Below the pieces are notes generated by a model that was not told where the DNA came from, did not search any database, and saw nothing but the letters and a program-made list of their open reading frames with translations. A DNA stretch of 64,000 bases from CAYTBN01 sp964436045. Its GTDB lineage: Bacteria > Myxococcota_A > UBA796 > UBA9615 > CAYRNR01. A program made the translations under genes and the position numbers. Each line of letters begins with the position of its first letter. The stretch's first letter is position 1. Shown piece after piece: positions 46,172-55,134 of this stretch. The DNA is taken from the NCBI GenBank assembly GCA_964436045.1, contig CAYTBN010000001.1, forward strand, positions 124,001-188,000, read 5' to 3'.

Positions 46172-48832
46172 TCACGGGAGGGAGACCGGGGTGCTCCCGG
46201 TGTTGCCCGATGGGTCGGTGATCCGCAGCAGGTAGTCACCCGCGGCGGCGGCGGACAGGTCGGCGGCCACCGTGGAGGCGTCGCCCTCGGTGGTGGCGGG
46301 CAGACCGGTCAGGCTCAGGATCGGGGCTCCCTGTCCGTCCGCGGCCAGCAGGTCCACGGTGACCGCGGGGTCGCCGTCCTCGCCGATCAGCGGCGTGGGG
46401 GTGCGGAAGTCGCTGGTCAGGTGCAACAGGCGGAAGCCGCGGGGCGCGGCCGGGAAGCCGGCGGACAGGGTCAGCTGGCCCCCGGTCTGGGCGGTGACGG
46501 CCACGATCAGCGCGCCATCCCCCGTGACCTCGAAGGGCTCGCTGGCCACCTCGTAGGGCACTCCGTCGTAGGGATACTCGTCGTCGGCCGGATCGGTGCA
46601 GAGCCCTCGAGCCACGAAGCGGTACCGTCCCTCGGGCAAGGCGGCGGCGGCGCCGAGGCCGGACCGATCGGTCATCGCCTGCCATTCCACGACCCAGTAG
46701 TGCTCCCGGTCGATCTCCTCGTAGATCTCGACCATCGGATCGGGTGTGTACCCCAGCAGCATGTCGAATCCGCGGTCCGTGAGCGGCGCGCCGTTGGCGG
46801 TCTCGAGATCCTCGAAGTCACCGCCACCCGGCGTCTGCTCGTGCTGGAGGGTGATCAGGGGCAGGTCGATCACCGGATCACCGCCCAGGAAGACGAAGTG
46901 GTTCAGTCCGCTCAGCCGCCAGACCGAGGACTCGGGCTGGGGCTGATCCGGACGCCAGCCGTCCCGGGTCCACAGGTACTCGGGTAGTCCGTCGGGCACG
47001 GTGCCGCAGCCGGGCGCCAGGTCCGGGGCCACGGTTTCCAGGGGCCAGGGCGGGTACTCCTGGTCGGCGAAATCCGGGTAGGCCGGATCCTCGGCCTCGG
47101 AGGTCCCCAGCAAGGCGGTCAGATCCAGCAACCGCTCGAGGATGTACTCGCCCTCGAGTGGACCCCAGATATTGATCTGGGACTCGTACCCCCCGCGCAT
47201 CCAGTCCTCGACCGTCATCAGGTAGCCCTCGTGGTCCATCGCGAAGCCCACGGGGATGGCGGTCTGGATGCCCTGCTCGTCGGCGATCCGCTTCTGGAAC
47301 GCGCGGCCCAGCAGGGTGCAGGGCTCGCCGGGCAGGAACCCCAGCACCACCCCATCGTCGATGGGCTCCTCGCCAGCGACGGTGACCGGCAGCGGCTCGA
47401 TGCCCAGGGCGCCGATCATGGTCGAGGTGGTCTCCCACAGGGGGAACTCCATCTCGTAGTAGAGGTCCGTGTAGAACGCGAACGGGAACAGGGCCGCCAC
47501 CAGCTCGACGACGGCGCATGAGTTGTAGGGGAAGACGTCCACGCCCATGCCCACGAAGGGGATCTCGATGGAGTCGTCGCCGCAGAGTGCGGCGCCGTGC
47601 TCGGCGACGAACTCGTCGTAGGGATTCGCCGAGACGCCGTCGGCGTCGTAGATCACGCCGTCGGGGATGTAGCCCTCCTCGTAGGGCAGGTAGTGCAGGT
47701 CCACGGTCCCGTTGCGGGTGACCCGGATGTCCCGGCCCATGGGCACGGTGCGGACCAGGGCCTCGAGTCTGACCGGTTCGCTGCTCGTCGCGGTCTGGTC
47801 CCACAGGGCGAGGATCCGCGGGGACGCGCGCTCGCCGATCAACTCCATCCGCGCGAAGTCGTCCTGGCCCCCGGCGGGGGACATGTCGCCGCCGTTGGTC
47901 TGGAAGTGCATCACCGACACCGACGCGTCGAAGTGCTGGGCCAGCTTGTACTCGATGGCGCCCGAGGACTCCGCCGAGACCATCGAGTTGTCCTCGCTCA
48001 TGACGGTCCCGTGGATGCCGAAGCCGAAGAGGACCGCCAGAGGCTCGTCGTCCGTGGCGTCGGCGGTGCCCTGGCTGGCGTCGATGCGCAGCAGGTAGAG
48101 GTTGGGGTCCTTGTACCCGTCCCCCACCACGGTCCCGAAGTCGTCCACCAGCCCGAAGTGCTCGCTGCGGCGCAGGCGGAAGATCTCGTCGTCGGGATCA
48201 AAATCGGGGTCGAGGCCGACACCCATCGCCGCCGGCTGGAGCTGTTCGTGGGCGCCGGCGGCCAGCGCCGCGGTCTGAGCGCCGATCCGCTCGAAGATCT
48301 CGCGGTTGTAGCGGTCGTGGCCCAGGAACAGGAAATGGGCCTGGCTGAAGTCGCCGTACGCCGAGTGGCTGTGGCCGGTCATCAGGAAGACCCGATCGGT
48401 GACGTCCACGCCGGTGAGCTCACCGACCTGCCGCTCGATCTCGTTGACCAGCCCGTCGAAGGCGTAGGCGATGTCGATCTTGACCAGCAGGGCGTTGCGG
48501 CCGCCGGACTGGAGCCAGACCACGTGCAGCGGAACCGCCGATTGCACCCCGGTGCTCGGGGCGAAATCGACCACGTAGGCCGAGTCCCGGCCGTCGCCGC
48601 CGCCGCCGCCGAAGAGGTTGGAGCGGCCGGTGTAGGCCGACAGCGGCAACCCCACCGGCAACTCCAGGTAGCCGTTGGCGGCGCCCGCCTGCAGTTCGGC
48701 GGGTTCGATCTCGGGCCAACCGTCCTCGGTGGTGTCGTCGTCCGCGGGTGGATCGTCGGGATCGCAGCCCCCGGCAAGCCACAACATGGACGTCGCCAGC
48801 GACAGCCCGACCCATCGTGTGATCCGCGTCAT
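46172..48832 (-). CDS. Neutral/alkaline ceramidase-like lipoprotein
   Basis: A predicted lipoprotein of 886 residues. The signal peptide ends in LWLAGGCDPDD, with a Cys at about residue 23, and an Asp-rich linker follows. The next ~600 residues resemble neutral ceramidases: AGAANGYLELPVGLPLSAYTGR near the start, TGHSHSAYGDF as the equivalent of the zinc-binding THTHSG, GIHGTVMSEDNSMVSAE, and HFQTNGGDMSPAGG, which matches the QGN.GD stretch. The C-terminal ~200 residues are Ig-like. The start ATG follows GGAGGAACGAAG and overlaps coaBC by ATGA. Amide hydrolysis of sphingolipids or lipoamino acids is a reasonable guess, but the substrate is not evident. Such genes occur in Myxococcota, where sphingolipids are made. 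Confidence 0.7.
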   Translation of the reverse strand: MTRITRWVGLSLATSMLWLAGGCDPDDPPADDDTTEDGWPEIEPAELQAGAANGYLELPVGLPLSAYTGRSNLFGGGGGDGRDSAYVVDFAPSTGVQSAVPLHVVWLQSGGRNALLVKIDIAYAFDGLVNEIERQVGELTGVDVTDRVFLMTGHSHSAYGDFSQAHFLFLGHDRYNREIFERIGAQTAALAAGAHEQLQPAAMGVGLDPDFDPDDEIFRLRRSEHFGLVDDFGTVVGDGYKDPNLYLLRIDASQGTADATDDEPLAVLFGFGIHGTVMSEDNSMVSAESSGAIEYKLAQHFDASVSVMHFQTNGGDMSPAGGQDDFARMELIGERASPRILALWDQTATSSEPVRLEALVRTVPMGRDIRVTRNGTVDLHYLPYEEGYIPDGVIYDADGVSANPYDEFVAEHGAALCGDDSIEIPFVGMGVDVFPYNSCAVVELVAALFPFAFYTDLYYEMEFPLWETTSTMIGALGIEPLPVTVAGEEPIDDGVVLGFLPGEPCTLLGRAFQKRIADEQGIQTAIPVGFAMDHEGYLMTVEDWMRGGYESQINIWGPLEGEYILERLLDLTALLGTSEAEDPAYPDFADQEYPPWPLETVAPDLAPGCGTVPDGLPEYLWTRDGWRPDQPQPESSVWRLSGLNHFVFLGGDPVIDLPLITLQHEQTPGGGDFEDLETANGAPLTDRGFDMLLGYTPDPMVEIYEEIDREHYWVVEWQAMTDRSGLGAAAALPEGRYRFVARGLCTDPADDEYPYDGVPYEVASEPFEVTGDGALIVAVTAQTGGQLTLSAGFPAAPRGFRLLHLTSDFRTPTPLIGEDGDPAVTVDLLAADGQGAPILSLTGLPATTEGDASTVAADLSAAAAGDYLLRITDPSGNTGSTPVSLP

Positions 48833-50028
48833 CTTCGTTCCTCCAGCAGGGCGGCCGCTCGATCCAGGATCCGCTCGGCCACTTGCTCCTTGCTCCGCAG
48901 CGAGAGGCGTTCGGGATCCTGGTCCGGGGCCAGGATGACCACCTCGTTGGTGTCGTGGCCGAATCCGGCGCCGGGCCGGGTCAGGTCGTTGGCGACGATC
49001 AGGTCCAGGTTCTTGCGAGCCAGCTTGGCGGCGGCCCGCGCCTCCAGGTCGTCGGTCTCCATGGCGAAGCCCACCAGCAGCTGGCCCACCTTGCGGGCTC
49101 CCAGGCCGGCCAGGATGTCGTCCGTGCGCTCGAGAGTCAGGCCGGCCCCCAGGTCCTCCTTGGCCACCTTGCCGGCCGCAACCTGCGCGGGCCGGAAGTC
49201 GGCGACCGCCGCCGTCATCACCACGACGTCCACCGAGTCGAACCGCTCGTCGACCGCGGCTGCCATCTCCGCCGCCGAGGTCACGTCGACACGCTCGATC
49301 CCCGGGGGCGCCGTCAGCGCGGTCGGACCCGAAACCAGGGTCACCTGCGCTCCGCGGCGCCAGGCCTGGCGGGCGACCGCGTCGCCCATCCGGCCGCTGC
49401 TCGGGTTGCTCAGGAAACGGACGGGATCCAGGTGCTCGCGGGTGGGACCGGCCGTGACCAGCACGTGGCGGCCAGCGAGGTCGTCGGTGGCCAGGGCGGC
49501 GAGCACGTGTTCCAGGGCCGTCGCGGGTTCGGGGAGTCGGCCCGGCCCCACCTCGCCGCTGGCCAGGGGCCCGAATTCGGGCTCGACCACGGTCACACCC
49601 CGGCTGCGGAGCAGCTCCATGTTGGCGCGGGTGGCCGGGTTGGAGAGCATCCGGTGGTGCATCGCCGGGACGAGCACGACCGGCGCGCCCGACGCCAACG
49701 CAGCCAGCTCCAGGGGGTCGGTGGCCCGGCCGGTGGCCAGCGCGGCCATCAAGTCGGCGGTGGCCGGGTAGACCACCAGCGCGTCGGCCCAGTCGGTGAG
49801 CTCGATGTGGATCTCCCCCTGGGAGGTCCGTTCCAGGTCCCACATGTCGGTGATCACCGGGTGGCCGGAGAGCGCGTGGAAGCTGGGGGGGCCGACCATC
49901 CGGGTGGCCGACTCGGTCATCACCACCCTGACGTCGATCCCCCGCTCCTTCATCCGTCGGAGCAGCAGGCAAGCCTTGTAGGCGCCGATGCTCCCGGTGA
50001 CGCCGAGCAGAACGCATTGTTCGGGCAC
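48829..50028 (-). CDS. coaBC: Bifunctional phosphopantothenoylcysteine decarboxylase/synthetase
   Basis: Catalyses two steps of coenzyme A synthesis: CTP-dependent joining of cysteine to 4'-phosphopantothenate and FMN-dependent decarboxylation. The 399-residue protein has the CoaC half (GVTGSIGAYKACLLLRR at residues 9-25; the PAMHHRMLSNPA loop near 124 replaces the usual PAMNxxMW) and the CoaB half (VLVTAGPTREHLDPVRFLSN near 188, ending with VANDLTRPGAGFG and NEV). The FMN-domain residues are mostly kept. The ATG at 50028 heads the coaBC-ceramidase-udg chain. It diverges from the hydrolase gene. The motif change in the CoaC loop is worth noting; the decarboxylase function was not checked. Confidence 0.92.
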   Translation of the reverse strand: MPEQCVLLGVTGSIGAYKACLLLRRMKERGIDVRVVMTESATRMVGPPSFHALSGHPVITDMWDLERTSQGEIHIELTDWADALVVYPATADLMAALATGRATDPLELAALASGAPVVLVPAMHHRMLSNPATRANMELLRSRGVTVVEPEFGPLASGEVGPGRLPEPATALEHVLAALATDDLAGRHVLVTAGPTREHLDPVRFLSNPSSGRMGDAVARQAWRRGAQVTLVSGPTALTAPPGIERVDVTSAAEMAAAVDERFDSVDVVVMTAAVADFRPAQVAAGKVAKEDLGAGLTLERTDDILAGLGARKVGQLLVGFAMETDDLEARAAAKLARKNLDLIVANDLTRPGAGFGHDTNEVVILAPDQDPERLSLRSKEQVAERILDRAAALLEERR

Positions 50029-50126
50029 GGTCCGGTCCTCCTGCGGGTGTTCTTATCACGGGGTGGCGACGCGGTCGCGTTCCGCGGCCGTGGGGCAGCG
50101 GTTTGACCACCCGGCAGCGCCCGCCG

Positions 50127-51212
50127 ATGATGGGGGCCATGCTGGAAGCCCTGCTCGCGCTGGCGGTCGCGCTGCTGGTCGGCTACGTGGTCGTGACCGT
50201 CGTCCTGCTGGTCACCTATTCGGCGGAGCCGCCGGTGGACGAGACCCACCACGTGGCCTCCGGCGGAGGGTGGGAGGTGGCCCTGCACCGGGTGCGGCCC
50301 TCCCCCGCTGTCCCCGGCCGCGAGACCCCCGTGATCCTCTCCCACGGCATCGCCATGTGCCGCTGCTGCTGGCACATGAGCGCGGAGATCTCCCTGGCGC
50401 GTTACCTGGCGGACCGGGGCCACGATGTCTGGATCGCCGAGTACCGGGGCTACGCCAGCAGCCGCCACCGGGGCGAAGGCCGCGCCTGGGACTTCTCCAT
50501 CGACGAGCACATCAAGGAAGACGCCCCAGCCCTGATCGAAGGAGTGCGCGAACGCACGGGGGCTGACCGCGTCCACTGGGTCGGTCACTCGATGGGAGGC
50601 ATCATCCTGTACGGCTATGCCCAGGCCCACGGCACCGACGCGCTGGGCCGGGTGGTCACCGTCGGCTCGCCGGTCCGGATGGGACGGGTGGCCGGTCACC
50701 TGAAGCTGCTGGGACGCCTGCGACCCTTGCTGCGCTCCGGATGGCGGGTCCCGCTGTACACCCCTACCCGCCTCACGCTGCCCTTCAGCGTGTTCGGGCG
50801 TCGCTGGTTCCAGCGCCCCTTCTACAACGCGCGGCTCGCCCGGGCGACGGACATCGCCACCCTCTTCACCCACGGTGTCCAGGATCTCTCCGCCCGTGCC
50901 CTGCGCCAGTTCGCCCGCTGGCAATCCACGGGCACCATGGCCCTCGAGGACGGCTCCGGCTGCATCGAGGACGCCCCGGCAGCTCTGGACGTGCCCTTCC
51001 TTTGCCTGGCGGGGGAAGGTGATCTGCTCGTGCCACCGCGCGCCGCCACACCCGCCCACGACAAGGCCAGCGCCGAGGAGAAGGACCTTCGCGTCTTTGG
51101 TGGACCGGGGGATCCGGCCCCGCCGATGGGGCACCTGGATCTGATCGCGTCGGCGGATGCGAAGCGGTGGGTGTTCCCGGAGATCGCCGACTGGCTCGAG
51201 AAAGACGGGTAG
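50127..51212 (+). CDS. Membrane-anchored alpha/beta hydrolase
   Basis: An alpha/beta hydrolase of about 361 residues with an N-terminal membrane helix (LLALAVALLVGYVVVTVVLLV) and a cytoplasmic or periplasmic catalytic domain. The oxyanion HG is in LSHGIAM, the nucleophile elbow is GHSMGG near residue 158, and the acid and His are in LCLAGEGDLLVPP and GHLDLI. It resembles acid-lipase and polyester-type hydrolases, with an inserted basic lid. The two ATGs at 50127 and 50130 are the likely starts; a TTG at 50103 is a weaker option. The substrate is unknown. The next gene on the other strand starts its stop codon 25 bp away, with a hexamer array filling the gap. Confidence 0.82.
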   Translation: MMGAMLEALLALAVALLVGYVVVTVVLLVTYSAEPPVDETHHVASGGGWEVALHRVRPSPAVPGRETPVILSHGIAMCRCCWHMSAEISLARYLADRGHDVWIAEYRGYASSRHRGEGRAWDFSIDEHIKEDAPALIEGVRERTGADRVHWVGHSMGGIILYGYAQAHGTDALGRVVTVGSPVRMGRVAGHLKLLGRLRPLLRSGWRVPLYTPTRLTLPFSVFGRRWFQRPFYNARLARATDIATLFTHGVQDLSARALRQFARWQSTGTMALEDGSGCIEDAPAALDVPFLCLAGEGDLLVPPRAATPAHDKASAEEKDLRVFGGPGDPAPPMGHLDLIASADAKRWVFPEIADWLEKDG

Positions 51213-51235
51213 CTCGGGCTCGGACTCGGACTCGG
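51213..51235. repeat. Hexanucleotide array D between two convergent stop codons
   Basis: CTCGGG-CTCGGA-CTCGGA-CTCGG fills the 25-bp gap between the hydrolase stop (51210-51212) and the glycosyltransferase stop (51238-51240). Confidence 0.85.
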
Positions 51236-51237
51236 CT

Positions 51238-51990
51238 CTATAGCCCGTCGTAATACCCCATCAACCCATGCAACCGGATCCGCGCGATCTCCGCCAGCAT
51301 CCGCCGGGTGTCGCGGATGGCGTTGACCCGGCTGTCGTCGTCGTGGGTCCAGTCGATGGCGACCTCTTCGATGCGCAGCCCCTTGCGGCGTGCCAGGTAG
51401 AGCACCTCGACGTCGAAGGCGAAGCCCTCGACCATCGCGCGGCGGAAGAGGGAGTCGGCGGCCTCGGCGCGGAATCCCTTGAAGCCACACTGGGTGTCCT
51501 TGATGCCGGGCAGGATCATCACCTGGACCACGCCGTTGAAGACCCGGCCCATCATGTGACGGTACTCGGGCTCGCCGATGCGGTTGGCACCGGGAGCCTC
51601 CCGCGACGCGATGGCCACGTCGGCGCCCGCCTCGAGGGCGTCGATGATCCGCGGGACCATGGACACGGGCATCGACATGTCGGCGTCGCACATCACCCGC
51701 AGTGGTGCGCGCGCAGCGAGCATTCCGGCCCGCACCGCCCCGCCCTTTCCCCGGTGGGGTTCGGCCTGGGCGACCACGTGATCGACGGCGTCGGCAAAGC
51801 CACGGGCCACCTCGATGGTGTCGTCCCCGCTGCCGTCGTCGACGATACGAACCTCCCAGTTCAGGTCGTTTTGATGGATGAAATCCAGGATCCCAGGAAT
51901 TGTCTTGGGAAGCCGGGACGATTCCCGGAATGCAGGAATCACCAGTGATGCGTCGAATACACGTTCGTCGGTCACCGCGATATGCTCCAC
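51238..51990 (-). CDS. Family 2 glycosyltransferase (DPM1/ALG5-like)
   Basis: Transfers a sugar from a nucleotide donor to a lipid or protein acceptor at the membrane. The 250-residue protein has a GT-A fold: DASLVIPAFRESSRLPKTIPG at the N-terminus, VDDGSGDDT (residues ~50-58), a CDADMSMP metal motif (DxD) near 100, and DTQCGFKGFR near 165. A C-terminal membrane anchor is not evident. It resembles dolichyl-phosphate-glucose/mannose synthases that use polyprenyl phosphate. The GTG at 51990 is the longest start; the GTG at 51975 has better-spaced GGAG and may be the real one (MTDERVFDASLV). The 3' end meets array D. Confidence 0.88.
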   Translation of the reverse strand: MEHIAVTDERVFDASLVIPAFRESSRLPKTIPGILDFIHQNDLNWEVRIVDDGSGDDTIEVARGFADAVDHVVAQAEPHRGKGGAVRAGMLAARAPLRVMCDADMSMPVSMVPRIIDALEAGADVAIASREAPGANRIGEPEYRHMMGRVFNGVVQVMILPGIKDTQCGFKGFRAEAADSLFRRAMVEGFAFDVEVLYLARRKGLRIEEVAIDWTHDDDSRVNAIRDTRRMLAEIARIRLHGLMGYYDGL

Positions 51991-52062
51991 GCCTCCTACC
52001 CTTGACGGAGGCCAAGCCGAATCCTAATCTTGCGCGGTTCTCAACGCAAAGCGAGGTTCGTC

Positions 52063-53427
52063 ATGGCAGCTTCCAAGAAGCAACCGCAGCTCTCCAGCCA
52101 GTTCACCCCGACCACCATGGCCCTGATGGCGATGTCCCTGCTCGTGGGCATCATCGTCGGATACATCGTCGGCACCGGGACCGAGGGGAAGGGTGACGGT
52201 GACGAGGGCACGTCTACCACCACCGCACAGACGTCCAGGGCCAACCGTGGCACGGCGTCCAAGGACAAGGCATCCCGCGCCGCGGGCAAGAGCAAGTCCC
52301 TGCCGGCCAAGGCCGCCCAGTCCGAATCGCCCTTCCTCGACGAGGTCGCCGTGGACAAGTTCGAGGGCGAATCGTCGACCCTGACGGACTATCGCCGGGT
52401 GGTGGATTTCGTCTCCCGTCGTAACGCGCGGGCGGCGACTCCCCTCCTCAATCGCCTCGCTACCGGCGCCACCGGCACGGACTATGCCGAGGAGATCGCG
52501 TTGCTGCAGGCGGCCAACAAGGTCAACCAGAACCTGCCCACCGAGGCCCTCGACGCCCTGGGCGCCTGGAAGACCAGCTACCCGGACAGCCGCCTGATCG
52601 CCCAGGCCGGTCTGTGGGAGGGCAAGGCCCACGTGGCCTCCGCCCGCGCCAAGGGCGGCAGCGGCGGCGGCGAGCAGGGGGCCTACGACCTGGCGCGCCA
52701 GTCCTTCGAGGAGGTCATCGACAAGTACCCGGAGAACGCGTCGGCCTGCGGCGAGGCGCTGTTCAACCTGGGATCGGTCTACAAGAGCCTGGGCCAGCCC
52801 GAGCGCTCCCTGGAGATGTACGACAAACTCGTCGAGAGCTACCCGACCCACAGCCTGGCCCCCCGGGCCCTGTACTCGGTGGCCAACGGCGCGTGGAGCA
52901 ACGAGGACTACGACACCGCCACCCGCTACTTCCAGCGGCTGCTCGACTCCTACCCGGACGACGGGCTGTCCAAGCGCTCGCGCAAGAACATCAGTGCCAT
53001 CGGCATCATCGGGGGGGACGCGCCCGAGCTGGTCGTGGACCATTGGCTGGGCGGGGACACCACCTTGGCCGCCAACAAGGGCAAGGTCGTGATGCTCAGC
53101 TTCTGGAACGAGTGGTGCCCCCACTGCAAGCGTGAGATGCCCAAGCTGCAGCAGCTGGCCGAGAAGTACGACGATCAGGGTCTTGTGCTCATCTCGGTCA
53201 CCAAACACACCAAGAGCCAGACCGACGAGAAGGTCCAGGCCTTCCTGGACAAGAACGACATCACGATCCCCACCGCGGTGGAGCCGTCAGGCTACCAGAG
53301 CACCCGGGACTACGGCGTCTCGGGCGTCCCGGCCGGGGTCATCATCGGTCGCGACGGCAAGATCGCGTGGCGCAACCACCCCGCGCGGTTGACCGAGGAG
53401 CGGCTGCAGAAGTTCCTGGGGGGCTGA
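52063..53427 (+). CDS. TPR protein fused to a TlpA-like thioredoxin domain
   Basis: A 454-residue membrane-anchored protein facing the periplasm. An N-terminal helix (MALMAMSLLVGIIVGYIVG, ~18-36) is followed by a Lys/Ser/Ala-rich linker. Tetratricopeptide-type helical repeats occupy residues ~100-300 (EIALLQAANKVNQNLPTEALDALG; FNLGSVYKSLGQPERSLEMY; ALYSVANGAWSNEDYDTATRYF). The C-terminal TlpA domain (~315-450) has the redox motif WCPHC and the cis-Pro stretch YGVSGVPAGVIIG. The active-site WCPHC is nearer to DsbA-like sites than to typical WCPPC. The ATG at 52063 has GAGG seven bases upstream. It would reduce or oxidise disulfides in partners held by the TPR part, which is inference. Confidence 0.9.
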   Translation: MAASKKQPQLSSQFTPTTMALMAMSLLVGIIVGYIVGTGTEGKGDGDEGTSTTTAQTSRANRGTASKDKASRAAGKSKSLPAKAAQSESPFLDEVAVDKFEGESSTLTDYRRVVDFVSRRNARAATPLLNRLATGATGTDYAEEIALLQAANKVNQNLPTEALDALGAWKTSYPDSRLIAQAGLWEGKAHVASARAKGGSGGGEQGAYDLARQSFEEVIDKYPENASACGEALFNLGSVYKSLGQPERSLEMYDKLVESYPTHSLAPRALYSVANGAWSNEDYDTATRYFQRLLDSYPDDGLSKRSRKNISAIGIIGGDAPELVVDHWLGGDTTLAANKGKVVMLSFWNEWCPHCKREMPKLQQLAEKYDDQGLVLISVTKHTKSQTDEKVQAFLDKNDITIPTAVEPSGYQSTRDYGVSGVPAGVIIGRDGKIAWRNHPARLTEERLQKFLGG

Positions 53428-53475
53428 GTCCGACCCGCCATCCCCCACGCACCGCCGTCCCCCCGGTTCCCGTTC

Positions 53476-53504
53476 TTGGCACGGCCCTCGTTCGCGGCTA
53501 GGTT
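53476..53504 (+). promoter_or_regulatory. Promoter of the radical SAM gene
   Basis: TTGGCA (53476-53481), a 17-bp spacer and TAGGTT (53499-53504). The -35 box is 5/6, the -10 box 3/6. It lies 25 bp before the start codon. Confidence 0.45.
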
Positions 53505-53528
53505 AGCCTCGCATTCATTGGAGAACCC

Positions 53529-55103
53529 ATGCGTGTTGCCCTGATCACGCCCACGCCGTACGACCTGTTCGCCTCCGGTCCCCGGGCGCTGTCGGCCCAC
53601 CTCCGGGCCAACGGTCACGACACCCGGCTGATCCTGCTCCCCGGCGAGACAGGGAAGTACAAGTACCGCGAGAACTACATCTACCAGTACCCCCGCTCGA
53701 TGATGGAGGACCTGGCCCGGCTGACCGCGGACTGCGATCTGGTGGGCGTCAGCTTCATGAGCGGGAACTTCGACGCCGCCTTGCAGGCCACCCGCACGGT
53801 CCAGCAAGCCCACCCCGGCACCCCGGTGGTCTGGGGCGGTCATCACACGACGGTGCTCCCCAAGCAGTCGCTGGAGTACGTGGACCTCGTCTGCATCGGC
53901 GAGGGCGAGGATTGCCTGCTCGACCTGGCCAACGCCCTGGAGAACGGTGACGACATCACCGGGATCGAGAACCTCTGTCTGAGGGTCGACGGCGAGGACA
54001 TCATCAACACGATCCGCCCCCTCATCCAGGACCTGGATGCGCTGCCGTTCATCGACTACAGCAACGACGACCACTGGGTCTACGACAAGCCCCAGCAGCG
54101 GCTGATCCCCCTGGACGACGAGGGGTTGCGCCTCAACGCGGCCCAGTACCCGGACCGGGACAAGGTCCTGCGCTACACCTACAAGACGATGATCACCCGG
54201 GGCTGCCCCCACCACTGCGCCTACTGCGGAGCGGCCCACAACCACGTGCTCTACGAGGGGCAGAAGGTGCTGCGGCGGCGCTCGGTGGACAACATGATGG
54301 CGGAGATGCGGCAGATCCTGGACCGCTATCCGTTCTACGAGATGTTCCACATGCAGGACGACGTGTTCTTCGCCGCGCCGACCCGCGAGATCCTGGCGTT
54401 CGCGTCGGCCTACGGCGAGCAGATCGGCAAGCCGATCCGCGCACAGATGTCTCCCACGGTGATCAACGACGCGAAGTTCAAGGCGATGATCGACGCCGGG
54501 CTGTGTTTCACCGAGCTGGGGCTACAGACCGGCAACACCAACACGATGGCCCTGTACCGGCGGGGGATGTCCAACGACCATCTGCTGCGGGCCACCGAGA
54601 TCATCACCCGCTACCGCGATTACCTGAACACCCCGGACTACCACGTGATCCTGGACTGCCCCTGGGAGACCCCGGACGACGTGGTCGACACGCTCAAGCT
54701 GATCTGGAAACTCCCCCACCCCTACAACCTGCTGCCGTCGTCGCTGGTGTTCTACCCGGGCACCGAGTTCTACGAGCGGGCCAAGGCCGAGGGGCACCTG
54801 ACCGACGAATTCGCCCAGGTCTACCGCAAGCACTTCACCACCCCCAAGGGCAGCTACGTCAACTTCTTGTTCTTCCTGTCGATCTTCAACCGTTTCCCCA
54901 AGGGCGTGGTGGAGAAGATGGCTGCCAAGCCCCTGCTGGACACCTTCTCCCGCGAGGAGTTCGGACCCCTGTTCGGGATGCTGGTCAGGATGGGCGAGAA
55001 CAGCCGCAAGGTGGGCCGGGTGGCGCGCTACGCGGCGGCGGGCAAGATGTTCAACCTGCACAACCTGCGGAACATCGACAAGATCGCCAACTACTGGAAG
55101 TAG
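53529..55103 (+). CDS. B12-binding-domain radical SAM protein
   Basis: A 524-residue radical SAM enzyme with an N-terminal cobalamin-binding domain (residues ~1-140; CDLVGVSFMSGNFDAALQAT and VVWGGHHTTVLPKQSL are typical strands and loops). The [4Fe-4S] motif CPHHCAYC (CxxxCxxC) begins near residue 226. LGLQTGNTNTMALYRRGM is the later barrel motif for SAM contacts. The C-terminal ~130 residues are unassigned. Class B radical SAM enzymes methylate unreactive carbons or modify natural products and lipids; nothing here identifies the substrate. The ATG has GGAG seven bases upstream and its own promoter. It is next to the TPR-thioredoxin gene and convergent with the GH57-like gene. Confidence 0.92.
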   Translation: MRVALITPTPYDLFASGPRALSAHLRANGHDTRLILLPGETGKYKYRENYIYQYPRSMMEDLARLTADCDLVGVSFMSGNFDAALQATRTVQQAHPGTPVVWGGHHTTVLPKQSLEYVDLVCIGEGEDCLLDLANALENGDDITGIENLCLRVDGEDIINTIRPLIQDLDALPFIDYSNDDHWVYDKPQQRLIPLDDEGLRLNAAQYPDRDKVLRYTYKTMITRGCPHHCAYCGAAHNHVLYEGQKVLRRRSVDNMMAEMRQILDRYPFYEMFHMQDDVFFAAPTREILAFASAYGEQIGKPIRAQMSPTVINDAKFKAMIDAGLCFTELGLQTGNTNTMALYRRGMSNDHLLRATEIITRYRDYLNTPDYHVILDCPWETPDDVVDTLKLIWKLPHPYNLLPSSLVFYPGTEFYERAKAEGHLTDEFAQVYRKHFTTPKGSYVNFLFFLSIFNRFPKGVVEKMAAKPLLDTFSREEFGPLFGMLVRMGENSRKVGRVARYAAAGKMFNLHNLRNIDKIANYWK

Positions 55104-55134
55104 CCGGTTTACAGCTACTTGGAACGCTTTTCCT

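Noticed and set aside
43799..46987. Plus-strand open frame of ~1060 codons opposite queA, csrA, udg and the ceramidase-like gene
   Set aside because: It crosses four well-supported minus-strand genes and has no domain or ribosome site.
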